Assembly: GCA_023014335.1 (NCBI GenBank)
Contig: JAECYW010000001.1
Coordinates: 1,922,001-1,986,000 of the forward strand
Source: Galerina marginata
Lineage: Eukaryota; Basidiomycota; Agaricomycetes; Agaricales; Galerinaceae
Direction: 5' to 3'
Length of the DNA: 64,000 bases
Part shown: piece after piece, positions 10,174 through 20,177 of the stretch
Layout of the letters: each line of letters begins with the position of its first letter
Numbering within the stretch: position 1 is the stretch's first letter
Notes under the pieces: model-generated
The model's database searches: none
Seen by the model: only the letters and a program-made list of their open reading frames with translations
Told to the model about the DNA's origin: nothing
Program-made: the position numbers and the translations under genes

Positions 10174-12556
10174 CTAGGTGGCATGCACCTCCTGCGCTGT
10201 ACGAGATCTAGTTCTCACTCCCGGAATCTTGATTAAACGGGCATTAGTTACTATTTGTGTACATAGACAAGGAAGAACATGGTACCTTGCGATCATTGGC
10301 CTGAACCTGAAATAATATACATGAGCATTAAATATATCAACTCTAAATTGATATACCTCTGATTGATCAACTTCGACGGGGGTCTCTTTCTCTTTGGCTT
10401 TCGGCTTTTTTGCTGGTGCTTTAGGCTTCTTTGGTTTTTTCGAGGCAGGCGGTGCCTTCCCCTTTGTCTTAGGCTAATGGTCATTCTCATCAGCTCATTA
10501 TCGAATAATAACTAACAACACACCTCTTGGTCAAGATCAATCTGTTGATGATTGTCGTCTACCTCTGATGGATTAATATTCTGCAGGGGAAGCCCAGTTC
10601 CAGATCGAGGGAATATGCGTTTTTGACGTTTGGTGGCAGGAGGGAGTTGTTGTTGGTCTGATTCACCATCGTCGAGAGGCACATGCGTTGAAGATCGTTT
10701 CCTTGAAGGTGTCTGACCCTAACCAATCAATATGAGCATATTCCAGAGAAGAAGATGATAGCTTACCTCAAATTGATCAACAGCCTTGTCGTTCACCCGA
10801 TGTTTGTCTCCCTGAAGCTGTCGCTGCGGTGATGAAGGTATGACAACAGGAAGCTGGCCAAGCGTCAGTTTACTGGAAATAAATAATTGCTTCAAATGCA
10901 TGTCTACCTTTATATTTTCTTTTCTCGAAAACTTGGATGGGACTTGCATCAACTGAGGCGACGATGGCTTGCGTGGAAGCTGAGTAAAATCAATTTTTCG
11001 TGATGTGTTCGTAGGAGTGAGGACCTAGTGATGGCATGTTACTCCACAAAAAAACAATACAGTAACAGGAAGGACTTACTGCTGGGACAGGCTGGACAGG
11101 CCGGACAGACCGGACAATCTTTTGAAGAATGCCATCCAAAAAACCATCATCCGATTCGATATCAGTAATAATTTCACCATATATCTTGCTGCGTTCTCTG
11201 ATAGCAGAAGCTGTTTCCACATCGATATTCAAATCTTGTGCAATGAGCAATTCTGCAACATAAGGCACCAAAACACACTCAAGAAAGGAAGACATGGCCA
11301 GGGGTTCACTTTCTGAGAGCTTTATCCAAAACGCCGGCCTAGCGACTTCTGGATCCTTCAGTTTAGCAGATAGATAGCTTTGGAGCATAGCGACGAATTT
11401 TCCTTGCTGGTTCATAACGCCAAATTGATATCAAATAGCCGCAACAATGATAGTCCGGCCAGCAGACCCATAACTAGACAATCGAAAACTCAGATAATTT
11501 GATTTGTAGATGTGGCGAGGAAAACCACTCACTATCCAGCATGGTAAGCCGATGGCATCATGCTGAAATGCATTGATTCATCTAGACCATTGAACGTGGC
11601 AAATGTCATTCCCCTTTTCAAAAGTTCGCCAACGAAATAAGTCCATGACGGAACCTTGTCGAACGATTTCGGATCTGAAAAAAATAACATCAGAACTTTC
11701 TTGAACTTCATTATACGTTGGGGCAGGTCTTTAAAGTTAATTGAGGCCGGCCATCCTTGCTCTTCCGCCTCAGGCATCAACTTTTCCAGCTTGATTCCTC
11801 GTTTGATTTCCGCACAGATTTTCAAGGCATTAAGTGGGGATGGTCCTTTTGGTTGCTGTGCAGCTTGGTTCAAAAGATATTGGAGTCGAGAATGAGGTTT
11901 GGCAGGGATTTGATCTTTACACAGAGTGGAGGGACAGAGATTTCGCGCCAATAAACTGGAGGGGCTTCCGACCGGACAGGGAGATGAGCTTGGCTCAGGC
12001 GTTCGAATTGAAGAGAATCGAGCCGGAGTATCAAATTCAGAGGGTATGTGTTCCTACATAAAAGTATCAGAATAGCCCATAGTAAAAGTACGTACTCACC
12101 GCATCATGGGCAGAAGGGGGCATGGCCGTTGTTTTTTCAGGAGAGGTTTCCTGATATCGAGCATTTTTACGAGGAGAGAGTACCTGGCGTTGAGCGGTTT
12201 TACGAGGAGAGTGTACCTGACGTTGAGCGGTTTTACGAGGAGAAGATTCCTGGCGTTGAACCTTTTTACGAGGAGAGCTAGAGGATTCCCGACCTCGAGC
12301 TTTTTTTCGAGGAGAGGCTGAATCTGAGGGCGCGGCCTTGCGCTTTGACGATTGCTGATTGCTCATCAGATAGACACCTATAGAGCAGAAAATAAAATGC
12401 TCACCGGTTGCCTTCGGGTGGGCGTTTCATAATCGAATGTGACCTGCTTCTGAACATATAAGCCAATGAGCATCCATATAGACTGTTGAGACTTGCCTTG
12501 CTCTGAGAAGCCCTAGGTCGAATAGCAGTCGGAGTAAATTGTCGCCCGTTATCCAT
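10174..12556 (-). CDS. Basic S-P-R-K repeat protein, probably nuclear; unknown function, internal TGA
   Basis: Multi-exon gene: 12556-12497, 12443-12405, 12354-12100, 12053-11533, 11473-11080, 11024 onward, ending at 10174. The first intron is GC-AG (donor AAG|GCAAGT). Residues ~34-115 hold tandem S-P-R-K repeats (SPRKTAQRQ and variants), like DNA- or chromatin-binding tails. A folded-looking middle follows: LKICAEIKRGIKLEKLMPEA, GWPASINFKDLPQRI, FKKVLMLFFSDP and RPAFWIKLSESEPLAMSSFL. The tail is Lys/Pro-rich. An in-frame TGA at 11433-11431 (context IVAAI stop YQFGV) interrupts exon 5 although similar protein continues on both sides. No family assigned; it lies next to the TET/JBP gene on the same strand. 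Only 41 bases separate it from the preceding coding stop, so it may share a transcript with that gene. The exon end near 10908 is uncertain. Confidence 0.5.
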
Positions 12557-12597
12557 GGCTTCGTATTGAGAGTCCTTGAAACACCTTTTATTTAATA

Positions 12598-13926
12598 TTA
12601 TTTTGAAAGCAGAACAACGCTTGCCATAAGATTGTGCAGGCTGTAATCCAGCAATTCTCCTCCAGCAATTGGACCGCCTACTGCCTACAAGCCATCATAA
12701 GCAAAGATCTAGCTTCACGTCACAGGAATCCAAGCCTACCTCATCGAGCACTTTCCTACCGGGAGCCTCTCGTTTCTTGGCAGCAGTTGGCTTAACTTCC
12801 TGGTGTAGTTTCTTCGAAAGGTTTGAGTTGGCTACGTTGCCTGCGTCGTCATCCTCATCTTCACCGACGGCTCCTGATTTGTTTTGAACTTTGGAGGTAA
12901 ACCGGGACTTGTTTGCTTCCTTCTGAGTCCTGGCATTTTGCGATTTCTTCACGGTTTGATCGTTTGCTGCTTCCTTCCCAACCTTTTTTGGCTTCGCCGC
13001 TTTCACCTCGTAGGCTTCGTAGTCCTCGTAGTCGTCGTCGTCTACTTCAGAATCTTCGGCTACTTTTTTCCAAATTCTTTTCCGTGGTTTCTTGGCCAAT
13101 TTGGCAGTTTCTGGCAGCTCGTCGTCATCCTCCATGTCGGAATCTCCACGACCTTCAGCTATTTCTTTCTGAATTTCTTCCACCTCCATTGAAATGTCCG
13201 AGTCGTAATTACTTTCGCTGTCGTCGGTCTTCCCATGCCTTTCAAGGCCGGCAACGTAGCGTTTAATGGCTTCGCGATCCGGTTCTTCCGGGTCTTCCAA
13301 TTCAGCTTCGAAATCCTTTCTCATGCTGTTGCTGACGTATGACAAATACTGTTTCAGCATAGCGTCTACAGGCCATGCCTTTCGAAAATGCATAAGGACA
13401 GGAGCCCTCTGGACAACCTACAATTGTTATATAAATAAACTCAAGGATCACATGGAAGGAAATAATTACGAAGGTTTTAGCGCGTCTAAGATGAGCCTTG
13501 TCCTGTTGCCTGAATGTTTTTTTTGGGTTCAGGTACCGGTGCCCTATGAACCGGGTGATACGCTGGAAATGGTCTGTCAGACGGAAATCTGCATGTCACC
13601 AATTTGATGGACATGCCTGAACTCGGTTATAGTGGGTGCCACCGAGGCCCATGGCCTTTTCAAGGGAGTAGCCTCCGTTTCCGGAGTTACGTCGACCGCT
13701 CGGGCCATTTGGTTTTCTAATTAGATGGTCGTGGGAGGCTTTCTTCTCCACATGAGCAGTGAGGGAGGCTGTTGAGAAAAATTCAGCGACTTCTGGCAGA
13801 AGCTGTCACGTCAGAAAGCAAGAGATACACGCCTATGAGCTTTTCTCGCTTAGCCAGCTCTTTTTGCTGGTTTCGAATAATAGCCTCCATCTGAGAGGCT
13901 GTCAGTTTCTTTTTGGAGGGCGACAT
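12598..13926 (-). CDS. Lys/acidic-rich protein of unknown function, structure unresolved
   Basis: Begins MSPSKKKLTASQMEAIIRNQ with a charged helical segment. It continues in conserved-looking blocks: LLPEVAEFFSTASLTAHVEK, GGYSLEKAMGLGGTHYN, LTDHFQRITRFIGHRYLNP and HFRKAWPVDAMLKQYLSYVS. An alternating acidic/basic tail follows (DSDMEDDDELPE, KKPRKRIWKK, EVDDDDYEDYEAYE), suggesting a nuclear protein. Two spliced joins are clear: 13433-13383, which links RRAKTF to VVQRAPVL, and the terminal exon after VLDE. Two earlier joins need a one-base shift near 13835 and bypass of an in-frame TGA near 13598. GT-AG pairs of 27-28 nt would do this but are implausibly short. Decay is likely. The function is unknown, and fusion with the next gene 41 bases downstream is possible. 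Confidence 0.4.
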
Positions 13927-14080
13927 GGCAGGAGGATGAATGAAGGAGAGTAGGAGTTGTTAAAAAATGAACTAAACAAGAACTAAACAAACACGCAAGT
14001 GTAAACAACAAATATTGCTAAAACGCGGTGATTTAATTATGCACGTGACAAAAGCACGCACATTCAAAATTATTACTGGC
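13927..14080. other. Short spacer 3' of the TET/JBP gene
   Basis: AT-rich spacer between the TET/JBP stop and the start of the next minus-strand gene. It would contain a terminator and a promoter. No motif was recognised. Confidence 0.3.
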
Positions 14081-17000
14081 CTATTCACTATTTAACATAC
14101 TAAGATAAATGTTGTGCTTCCATCCATTCTGATCAGCAACCCAGTGCTCTACCTCCTTGTCGGAATGAAAGACAATAGACGCCCGTTTTCCAATAAAATG
14201 CAAATTAAAATGAGAGATCTTTGTCGACGGAAAAATAACGAGGTGACCCATGCGAAGGTCTAGAACAACACCAGGTTCCTTCAGGCAAAGCTCTCCACCA
14301 ATGCAGTCAGAAAGAACAAGGACAACGCATAAGTCCTTATCTCCAGCGTCTCTGTGTATGCGAGTTGTGACATTGAGATTGAGAACGAATCCTGAAAAAG
14401 GGTGGACAGGAGAAACGGCATTGCAGGGTAGAACATCAACGAATTGCGATAGTATGGCATGGTTTTCTGGGAGAAGCTCTTTGATCTAGAAAGGAGAATG
14501 TTAGCTCGACCAGTCCATACTGAAGACAGCAATAATAAAGTACCGTTTTGTCAACCCAATCAAAAATTGGTTGGAATGCGTCTGAAAGCTTGACGTATTC
14601 TTCAGAGAATTCATCCAGGTCTTTACTCGTCCTTGGCACATTTAAGCAGGTATTTACGCTCTGTTTTCCCTCGCGTTGGAGTGTTGATGGCTCTGCATTA
14701 GCAGGCGTATTATCTCCCTGTTTAAAAATCAGATTATGGACCAGCTTATCGAACAAATTATTTACCCTCTTGGCATAACGATTATACCACACTAGATGAA
14801 GCGCGATAAAAAAATTGTCGACGCCTTCAGACCTTGAGTCAACATTTTTGAGGACCCCTGGAAATATGAGCTCTATCTTATCGAAAAGATTTCTTTGATA
14901 TTCTTGAGGAAGTCCTGAGATTATTGACAGTGATTTGCCATCCTTTGCATTTACCTGAACAGTATTCCTATGGAGACGCGTCAATTTTCCATAGAGATCA
15001 AAAAGAAGAATATCGCACTGTGCAAGGACATCGTTTGCTAAACGAACATAGCTATCTTCCTTTTCTTTGTAGCCATGCTGTAGCTGTTTTACGACCTATT
15101 CAAAAATATCAGCCAAAGATTCTGTAAAGGTTTAGATCAAATTACTGCAGCTGTAAAATCCTCAATGGTGTTTGGGCATTGAGCTTGCGATGCAAAGCGC
15201 CTTTCTTGTTCAGTCGCCTGAAAACGCTCTTCTTCCTTTACTTTAGAATAGCAGTTTTTCTTGTTGACATCCAGGTTCCAATCAAAGGCTGTGTTTATCG
15301 TGACAATGTTCGGGTGCAGTGCCGTTTCCTGAGCATGAGGCGCTGAGCAGCCCTCTCTGGCAACCTGAATATCAGGCAATAGAGACTCTGGCCGCATTGT
15401 AGGTGACGACGCATGGGTAAGAGAAGGCGTTAGAGGTGGGGTTGGATACAGAAGGGAACGCGCTCCTTGTTCAGGTAGATTGAAGCCTGGAAGAATTTTC
15501 GCCATATTTGTGAGGGCTGTATCAGGCGAGTTCAGTTTCATACGAACGGCATTTTGCAGGGGCACAAGAGCTGGAGCCCACGCATCCTTGTCCCTTGGTT
15601 TAACGAAATCGCTGTTCTAAGATCAGGCCTCCTTCTCTACCGCAGGAAAGGAAGGCTCACTTGTAACCGATTGTTTCAAATATAAGGTCAGTATCATCCA
15701 AGCAAGCGCAATCAATACTTCCTCTGTCAAACATGTTTTCCAAAAACGCAGCAGGAAAAACAATGTCCATAGAAAGGGGAAACCTTTCTCTTAAGATTGC
15801 GACTGGAGTAATAATATTATCGCTGATTACGGATTCGAGCTTTGTTCCTATCAGAAAAAGGTTAGCCCATTGAAACGCCATATGCAGTAATTGATAGATA
15901 CCACTGGGCCATCGAATCTGCTTCGCCAATCTTCCAAATTTGTCTGCTTGGACCAATCGTAGTTCTGCTCGAAGACGGCCACATGCCATGATAATAATGA
16001 GGTACATTGAGCCTTAACGGGTACAGCTTCATGAGAATTAAATAGCTGTGACAGTAAGGCACAAACCAGCAGCTGCTAACTGACAGCATTTCTGACCGTC
16101 CTCAAAAAATCGGCCCAATGTTTTGTAAGAAACTTTCTTTTGCAGGGCAGGGTCATCAGCCAATTGACGGAAAAGCGGAGTTTTTTTTTTTTTGGTGCTC
16201 CTGAGCTCACTAGTTTCCAGCGTTATTAAACGAGCAATTAAGGTAGGAGTTAGGAGCGAACGCTCTTACCGTTGCACTTCGCATGCAAACTGCATGACAT
16301 TAACGTAGTACGAAAGCTGAGCAATGGCTTCTGTTACTTCTGAATTGTTGCAAAGTTCTGCAAGACGAACAAGGGATACCGTGGAAGAGGTGCCTGAACC
16401 TGAAGGAGTACTGGGTGGTTGAGTTGATATCGATGAGGCAGACAGCGCCTTGTTCTCTGCACCGGAGAGGAGAGTTTCGAGGACTTTGAATGGGTTTGAA
16501 GATAAGTTGGAGGATGCAGAAGATGAGGACGCCAGGCGAATATCTTCCCCTATGGTTGTGAGGGCTGCAAGGAAAAGGCGCGCATTCAAACCCAAGGCTT
16601 GATCTTCTGGTATTGGATGGCTGCTGGCTCCAGAATACGCAGGGTTCTGTTGGCCCAAAGCTTGGCTTTCGTCATTCTCTTCTTCAGATTCCTTTTCTTT
16701 GCTCAGTCCTTCTCCATCTTCTTCATCGGAATTGGCTGCAGGACCAAGCCCTTCAGGACCAAATCTTCTTCGTTGCAGGCGTTCGGCTCGATCCTGCTTG
16801 GCTCGCAGAGCGGCGGCGGCTGCCTTTTTAGCTCCTCGAGGACAGTCTTTCCTGCCAGCAACGTTTCCACCACCACCACCTCCGCCTCGGCCGCCGCCGC
16901 CGCCGCCCCCGGCATTTATCTGTCTCTGTTGCCTTTCTTGCCTTCCTTTGGCGGGCTTGGCTCCTTTTCCACCCCGTCCGCTACTGCCCGCCCCTTTACA

Positions 17001-17678
17001 GCTGCTCTTTCCGCCTTGCCCATCGTTCCGGTTGCGTGCAGCTCTTCCGTTACTGGTAACAGCAGCTTCAACCTCGTTCGCCGATGCGCCTGCGCTTTGG
17101 ATTTCTGATGATTGAATTTGCTGAACTGGGTCCATCCCATCAACGTCCATGTCCACGCCTGCGTTCTGAAAATCATCCTGTTCGAGCATATCCACCGGAC
17201 TTAGGCCAGTACCTCCTATTTGTGGCGACGAAGGCGGCGTCAAGAAAGGAGCCATACAGGCGCTGCATGGGTTCGGACAGGAGTTATTGATATTTTGCTG
17301 TGAGAGGCCGCAGGGTGGATTTACGAAGCTAGACTTCTTCGACACATCAAGGTCTCCAGCGAAGGAGCTTTCATTGGGTACATCCAAAAGGTCGCCAAAG
17401 CAACTTTCGATCCAGGGCGTTTCGGGCAGGCTCCATTGGCTCTCCTGGAGCGAGCTGAACGGTGTCATATCTTCTGGGCAAAGGGTTTGAAAATGCCAAC
17501 TCAATGCGTCGGTCGCCACTTCTGGAGGCGGGGTAGGGAAGACGGTTGTCAGGTTAGAGCTAGCCATTTCTTGCCCAGGTTTCTCCCTCTCTGAAGCAGT
17601 AGGCTGCGGCCGGCCGTGGTAAGGGCTACCAGAATCCAGGGGAGGCGGCCATGCAAAAGGATCGTCAGCCCCAAGCAC
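14081..17678 (-). CDS. TET/JBP-type 2OG-Fe(II) dioxygenase (putative methylcytosine oxidase)
   Basis: Exons, on the minus strand, are 17678-16270, 16209-16067, 16012-15661, 15611-15146, 15095-14544 and 14485-14081. They sum to 3327 nt, giving 1108 residues with no frame break. Residues ~1-300 are disordered: Ser/Pro-rich, then a poly-Gly patch and a basic RAKQDRAERLQRRRFG segment. A conserved helical region follows (TPLFRQLADDPALQKKVSYK, LAAAGSMYLIIIMACGRL). The C-terminal dioxygenase domain has LNLNVTTRIHRDAGDKD (HxD iron ligands), GGELCLKEPGVVLDLRMG, VIFPSTKISHFNLHF (distal His) and GKRASIVFHSDK (Arg for 2-oxoglutarate). TET/JBP enzymes oxidise 5-methylcytosine or thymine in DNA. Fungal members are expanded in agarics and often sit beside transposons (Iyer and colleagues' work on fungal TET/JBP). 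The activity here is inferred. The acceptor of the first intron is ambiguous by six bases. Confidence 0.82.
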
Positions 17679-18962
17679 AGAGCCAGGAGCATGGCCTTGA
17701 CTTGGAGAAAGGGAAGTCTGCCAACAGGTTGGTTAGAGGGAACAAACACTATATACAGCCAAAAGACAGCTTTACCTGCAGAGATGAAACTGATGGCAGA
17801 AAATACTCTGGGGGCTCTGAGCTGGAGGCCAGGAAGCAGCTTAGCTTTAAGGGTAGGGCGCGAAGTATTTCTGGAAGCTGGTTCGGACTGGCTTCTAAAA
17901 ATGCCAGCAACGATTGGCACTCGGAGGGCAAGAGGGCGAAGGTGTTAGGAGGCGTCGCGCCTAGAAAAGGGCCCATAACAGCCCGCCTGGAACAACGCTA
18001 GCGGCGTCGCAAGTAGGCTACACAGCAGCCGCCAGAGGAATTGTTTAAGCCGCAGCCGCCAGAGGAATTATTTTGGAACACACGGACTTAACCGGATCAG
18101 CGGGCAATATCCGGGACAAGAACTCCCACCTTTGTCCTGGATATGGAGATTTTCGGCATTTACAGCCGGCAGCACAGGAGATACGGCCGGAGCGCGCTCT
18201 ACTTAACACAAACGTCATTCCTTAGCAGGCAGCAGGGGGCTTTCCTTGAAGCCATAAAACATTTCATTTAGGACGGACGACGATGGCGGGCGATAGGTGG
18301 CGGCAAGACGACTGGACAGTCGAGACCGCTGTCCGCGTCGTCCGATGGCGGCGTTGGAGCTGCGTACGCCCTCCTTCTCTTCTTCACATCCTTCTAACCC
18401 GGCCTGTGCTCACAGCACCAGCACCCTACCCGCACCTCAGTTCTCCGCGCCTCAATCTCAAGCTTCAGCTGCCAAACGAACAAACAAGCGGGCGATATCG
18501 GGACGCGAAGGCGACGGCGACGACTGGAAATAGTCGAGACCGCCGTCCGTCCGCCCATCGACTGGATCGTGGGTAGTGCTGGCGGTGTGTCTTGACGATT
18601 CGAGTCGGGTTAGGCTTCGCAGGCGGAGGAGGACGAGTGAGCAGGAGGGGGTGGTCTTGATGCTGACCCCGGCTAGCTGTGAGTTCCTCGGTGAGTGACT
18701 TGATTTGATTTTGATTTTGTTCTTCGGGTGTTTGACACGATTTCGTGCAGCTGGGTTGTATGCAGTGGCTTCAAGTTGGAGTTGGGAGGCAGGGTTCAGC
18801 ACGCGAGGGGGTAGATGAGCTAGGGCGGGCGCGGGAGCTGGCAGGCAAAGGCGGGGCTTCGACGTCGATGCAGGCTGTGAAGGCGATAGAATGAGGCAAG
18901 CGGACGTTCATTGACGATAAGAGACGTTTGCTTACCTCGATATTTTGATAGTTTCTTCGAGA
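17679..18962. other. Long non-coding stretch, GC-rich
   Basis: This is the upstream region of the TET/JBP gene, followed by GC-rich sequence. It includes a local duplication at 18024-18073 and two related GGCGGGCGATAG/GCGGGCGATATCG-type segments near 18288 and 18488. Open frames here (for example 18283-18576) are low-complexity and overlap in several frames, so I do not call genes. Confidence 0.4.
18024..18073. repeat. 22-bp direct duplication
   Basis: GCAGCCGCCAGAGGAATT occurs at 18024 and again at 18052, each followed by G/ATTT. The spacing is 28 bp. It may be a small tandem duplication or the footprint of an element. Confidence 0.8.
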
Positions 18963-19083
18963 TTTGACTTGGCGACTACGTTCGCGGGAGGTCGTAAGTC
19001 GGGTCCAATGACGTGAGGGTCCTAGAGGCAAACGAGGCAAGCAATTTCACCTATAGAAGCTACCTTGATATATGACCCCATGG

Positions 19084-19489
19084 CAGTTGCCTAATAGGCT
19101 GATACATCCAGAAGGCCAACTGCCTAACTTCCCAATTAAGTAATAAATCACATGACCTTGAGATATATGACAAATACAAAATATTGGCATGAAGGGGAAT
19201 TGAACCACAGACTTTGGGTGGGTCACATGACATAGTTCCCACATTCAAAGTTTGGTGATCAAACCATCTGAGCCATGTTTCCTTATAAATGTCTGTAATT
19301 TATGTACATTATATACCCTCCCCCACTTAAATTTATATTATTATTATAATATGTTCAGGCACTTGGCAGGGGGCTATACCAACATGTTATACACCAAAAT
19401 GACGGGAAAAATGAGGGGAACACGATGGTGACATGCGCGTGACGCGTTACGCGCTTTTGCGCATGTCACACGCAAAATAGCGCGTTTTT
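19084..19489. repeat. Left inverted arm of the fold-back element
   Basis: It is the reverse complement of 19772-20177, with scarcely a mismatch. The inner end contains nested palindromes rich in GCGC/ACGCGT, so each arm can also fold on itself (GTGACATGCGC ... GCGCATGTCAC). Confidence 0.9.
19196..19275 (-). promoter_or_regulatory. tRNA-like Pol III A and B boxes, left arm
   Basis: Mirror image of the right-arm motifs, read on the minus strand and pointing toward the left end. The A-box-like TGGCTCAGATGG and B-box-like GGTTCAATTCC are intact. Tested by eye, the intervening sequence does not fold into a standard tRNA cloverleaf. Confidence 0.5.
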
Positions 19490-19771
19490 AGCTCTAAAAT
19501 GCGGCGCTTAAGGCTTATAAGCGCGTATTTTATGACGTAATATATACCGTTCGAAAGCTATGATTTAACATAAAATAATGGTGAAATGAGCGTGGGAAAT
19601 AACGCGCTTTCCGGGACATAAAACGCGTAAAACGCCGTAGAACACGCATCAAAAGCAACGCACGCGCGTGAATTATATACAGTTAAAACCGGCGTAAAAG
19701 CGTGATTCTAGTGATATATAATACATTATGTAATATGCATTTTGAAGCATGGAGCGCATCAATTTGGTCTA

Positions 19772-20177
19772 AAAAACGCGCTATTTTGCGTGTGACATGC
19801 GCAAAAGCGCGTAACGCGTCACGCGCATGTCACCATCGTGTTCCCCTCATTTTTCCCGTCATTTTGGTGTATAACATGTTGGTATAGCCCCCTGCCAAGT
19901 GCCTGAACATATTATAATAATAATATAAATTTAAGTGGGGGAGGGTATATAATGTACATAAATTACAGACATTTATAAGGAAACATGGCTCAGATGGTTT
20001 GATCACCAAACTTTGAATGTGGGAACTATGTCATGTGACCCACCCAAAGTCTGTGGTTCAATTCCCCTTCATGCCAATATTTTGTATTTGTCATATATCT
20101 CAAGGTCATGTGATTTATTACTTAATTGGGAAGTTAGGCAGTTGGCCTTCTGGATGTATCAGCCTATTAGGCAACTG
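19772..20177. repeat. Right inverted arm of the fold-back element
   Basis: Reverse complement of the left arm. A 62-codon frame in each arm encodes the same start because the arms are copies; it is not taken as a gene. Confidence 0.9.
19986..20065 (+). promoter_or_regulatory. tRNA-like Pol III A and B boxes, right arm
   Basis: TGGCTCAGATGG (19986-19997) fits the A-box consensus TRGCNNAGYNGG except for one position. GGTTCAATTCC (20055-20065) fits the B box GGTTCGANTCC except for one base. The spacing is in the range allowed for tRNA-derived SINE heads. This could drive Pol III transcription outward through the arm. Confidence 0.5.

Noticed and set aside
16699..17115. Pro-rich plus-strand open frame
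   Set aside because: Antisense shadow of the Gly-rich part of the TET/JBP exon; no independent support.
19986..20085. A true tRNA gene
   Set aside because: A and B boxes fit, but the D, T and acceptor stems do not pair, so it is called tRNA-like only.
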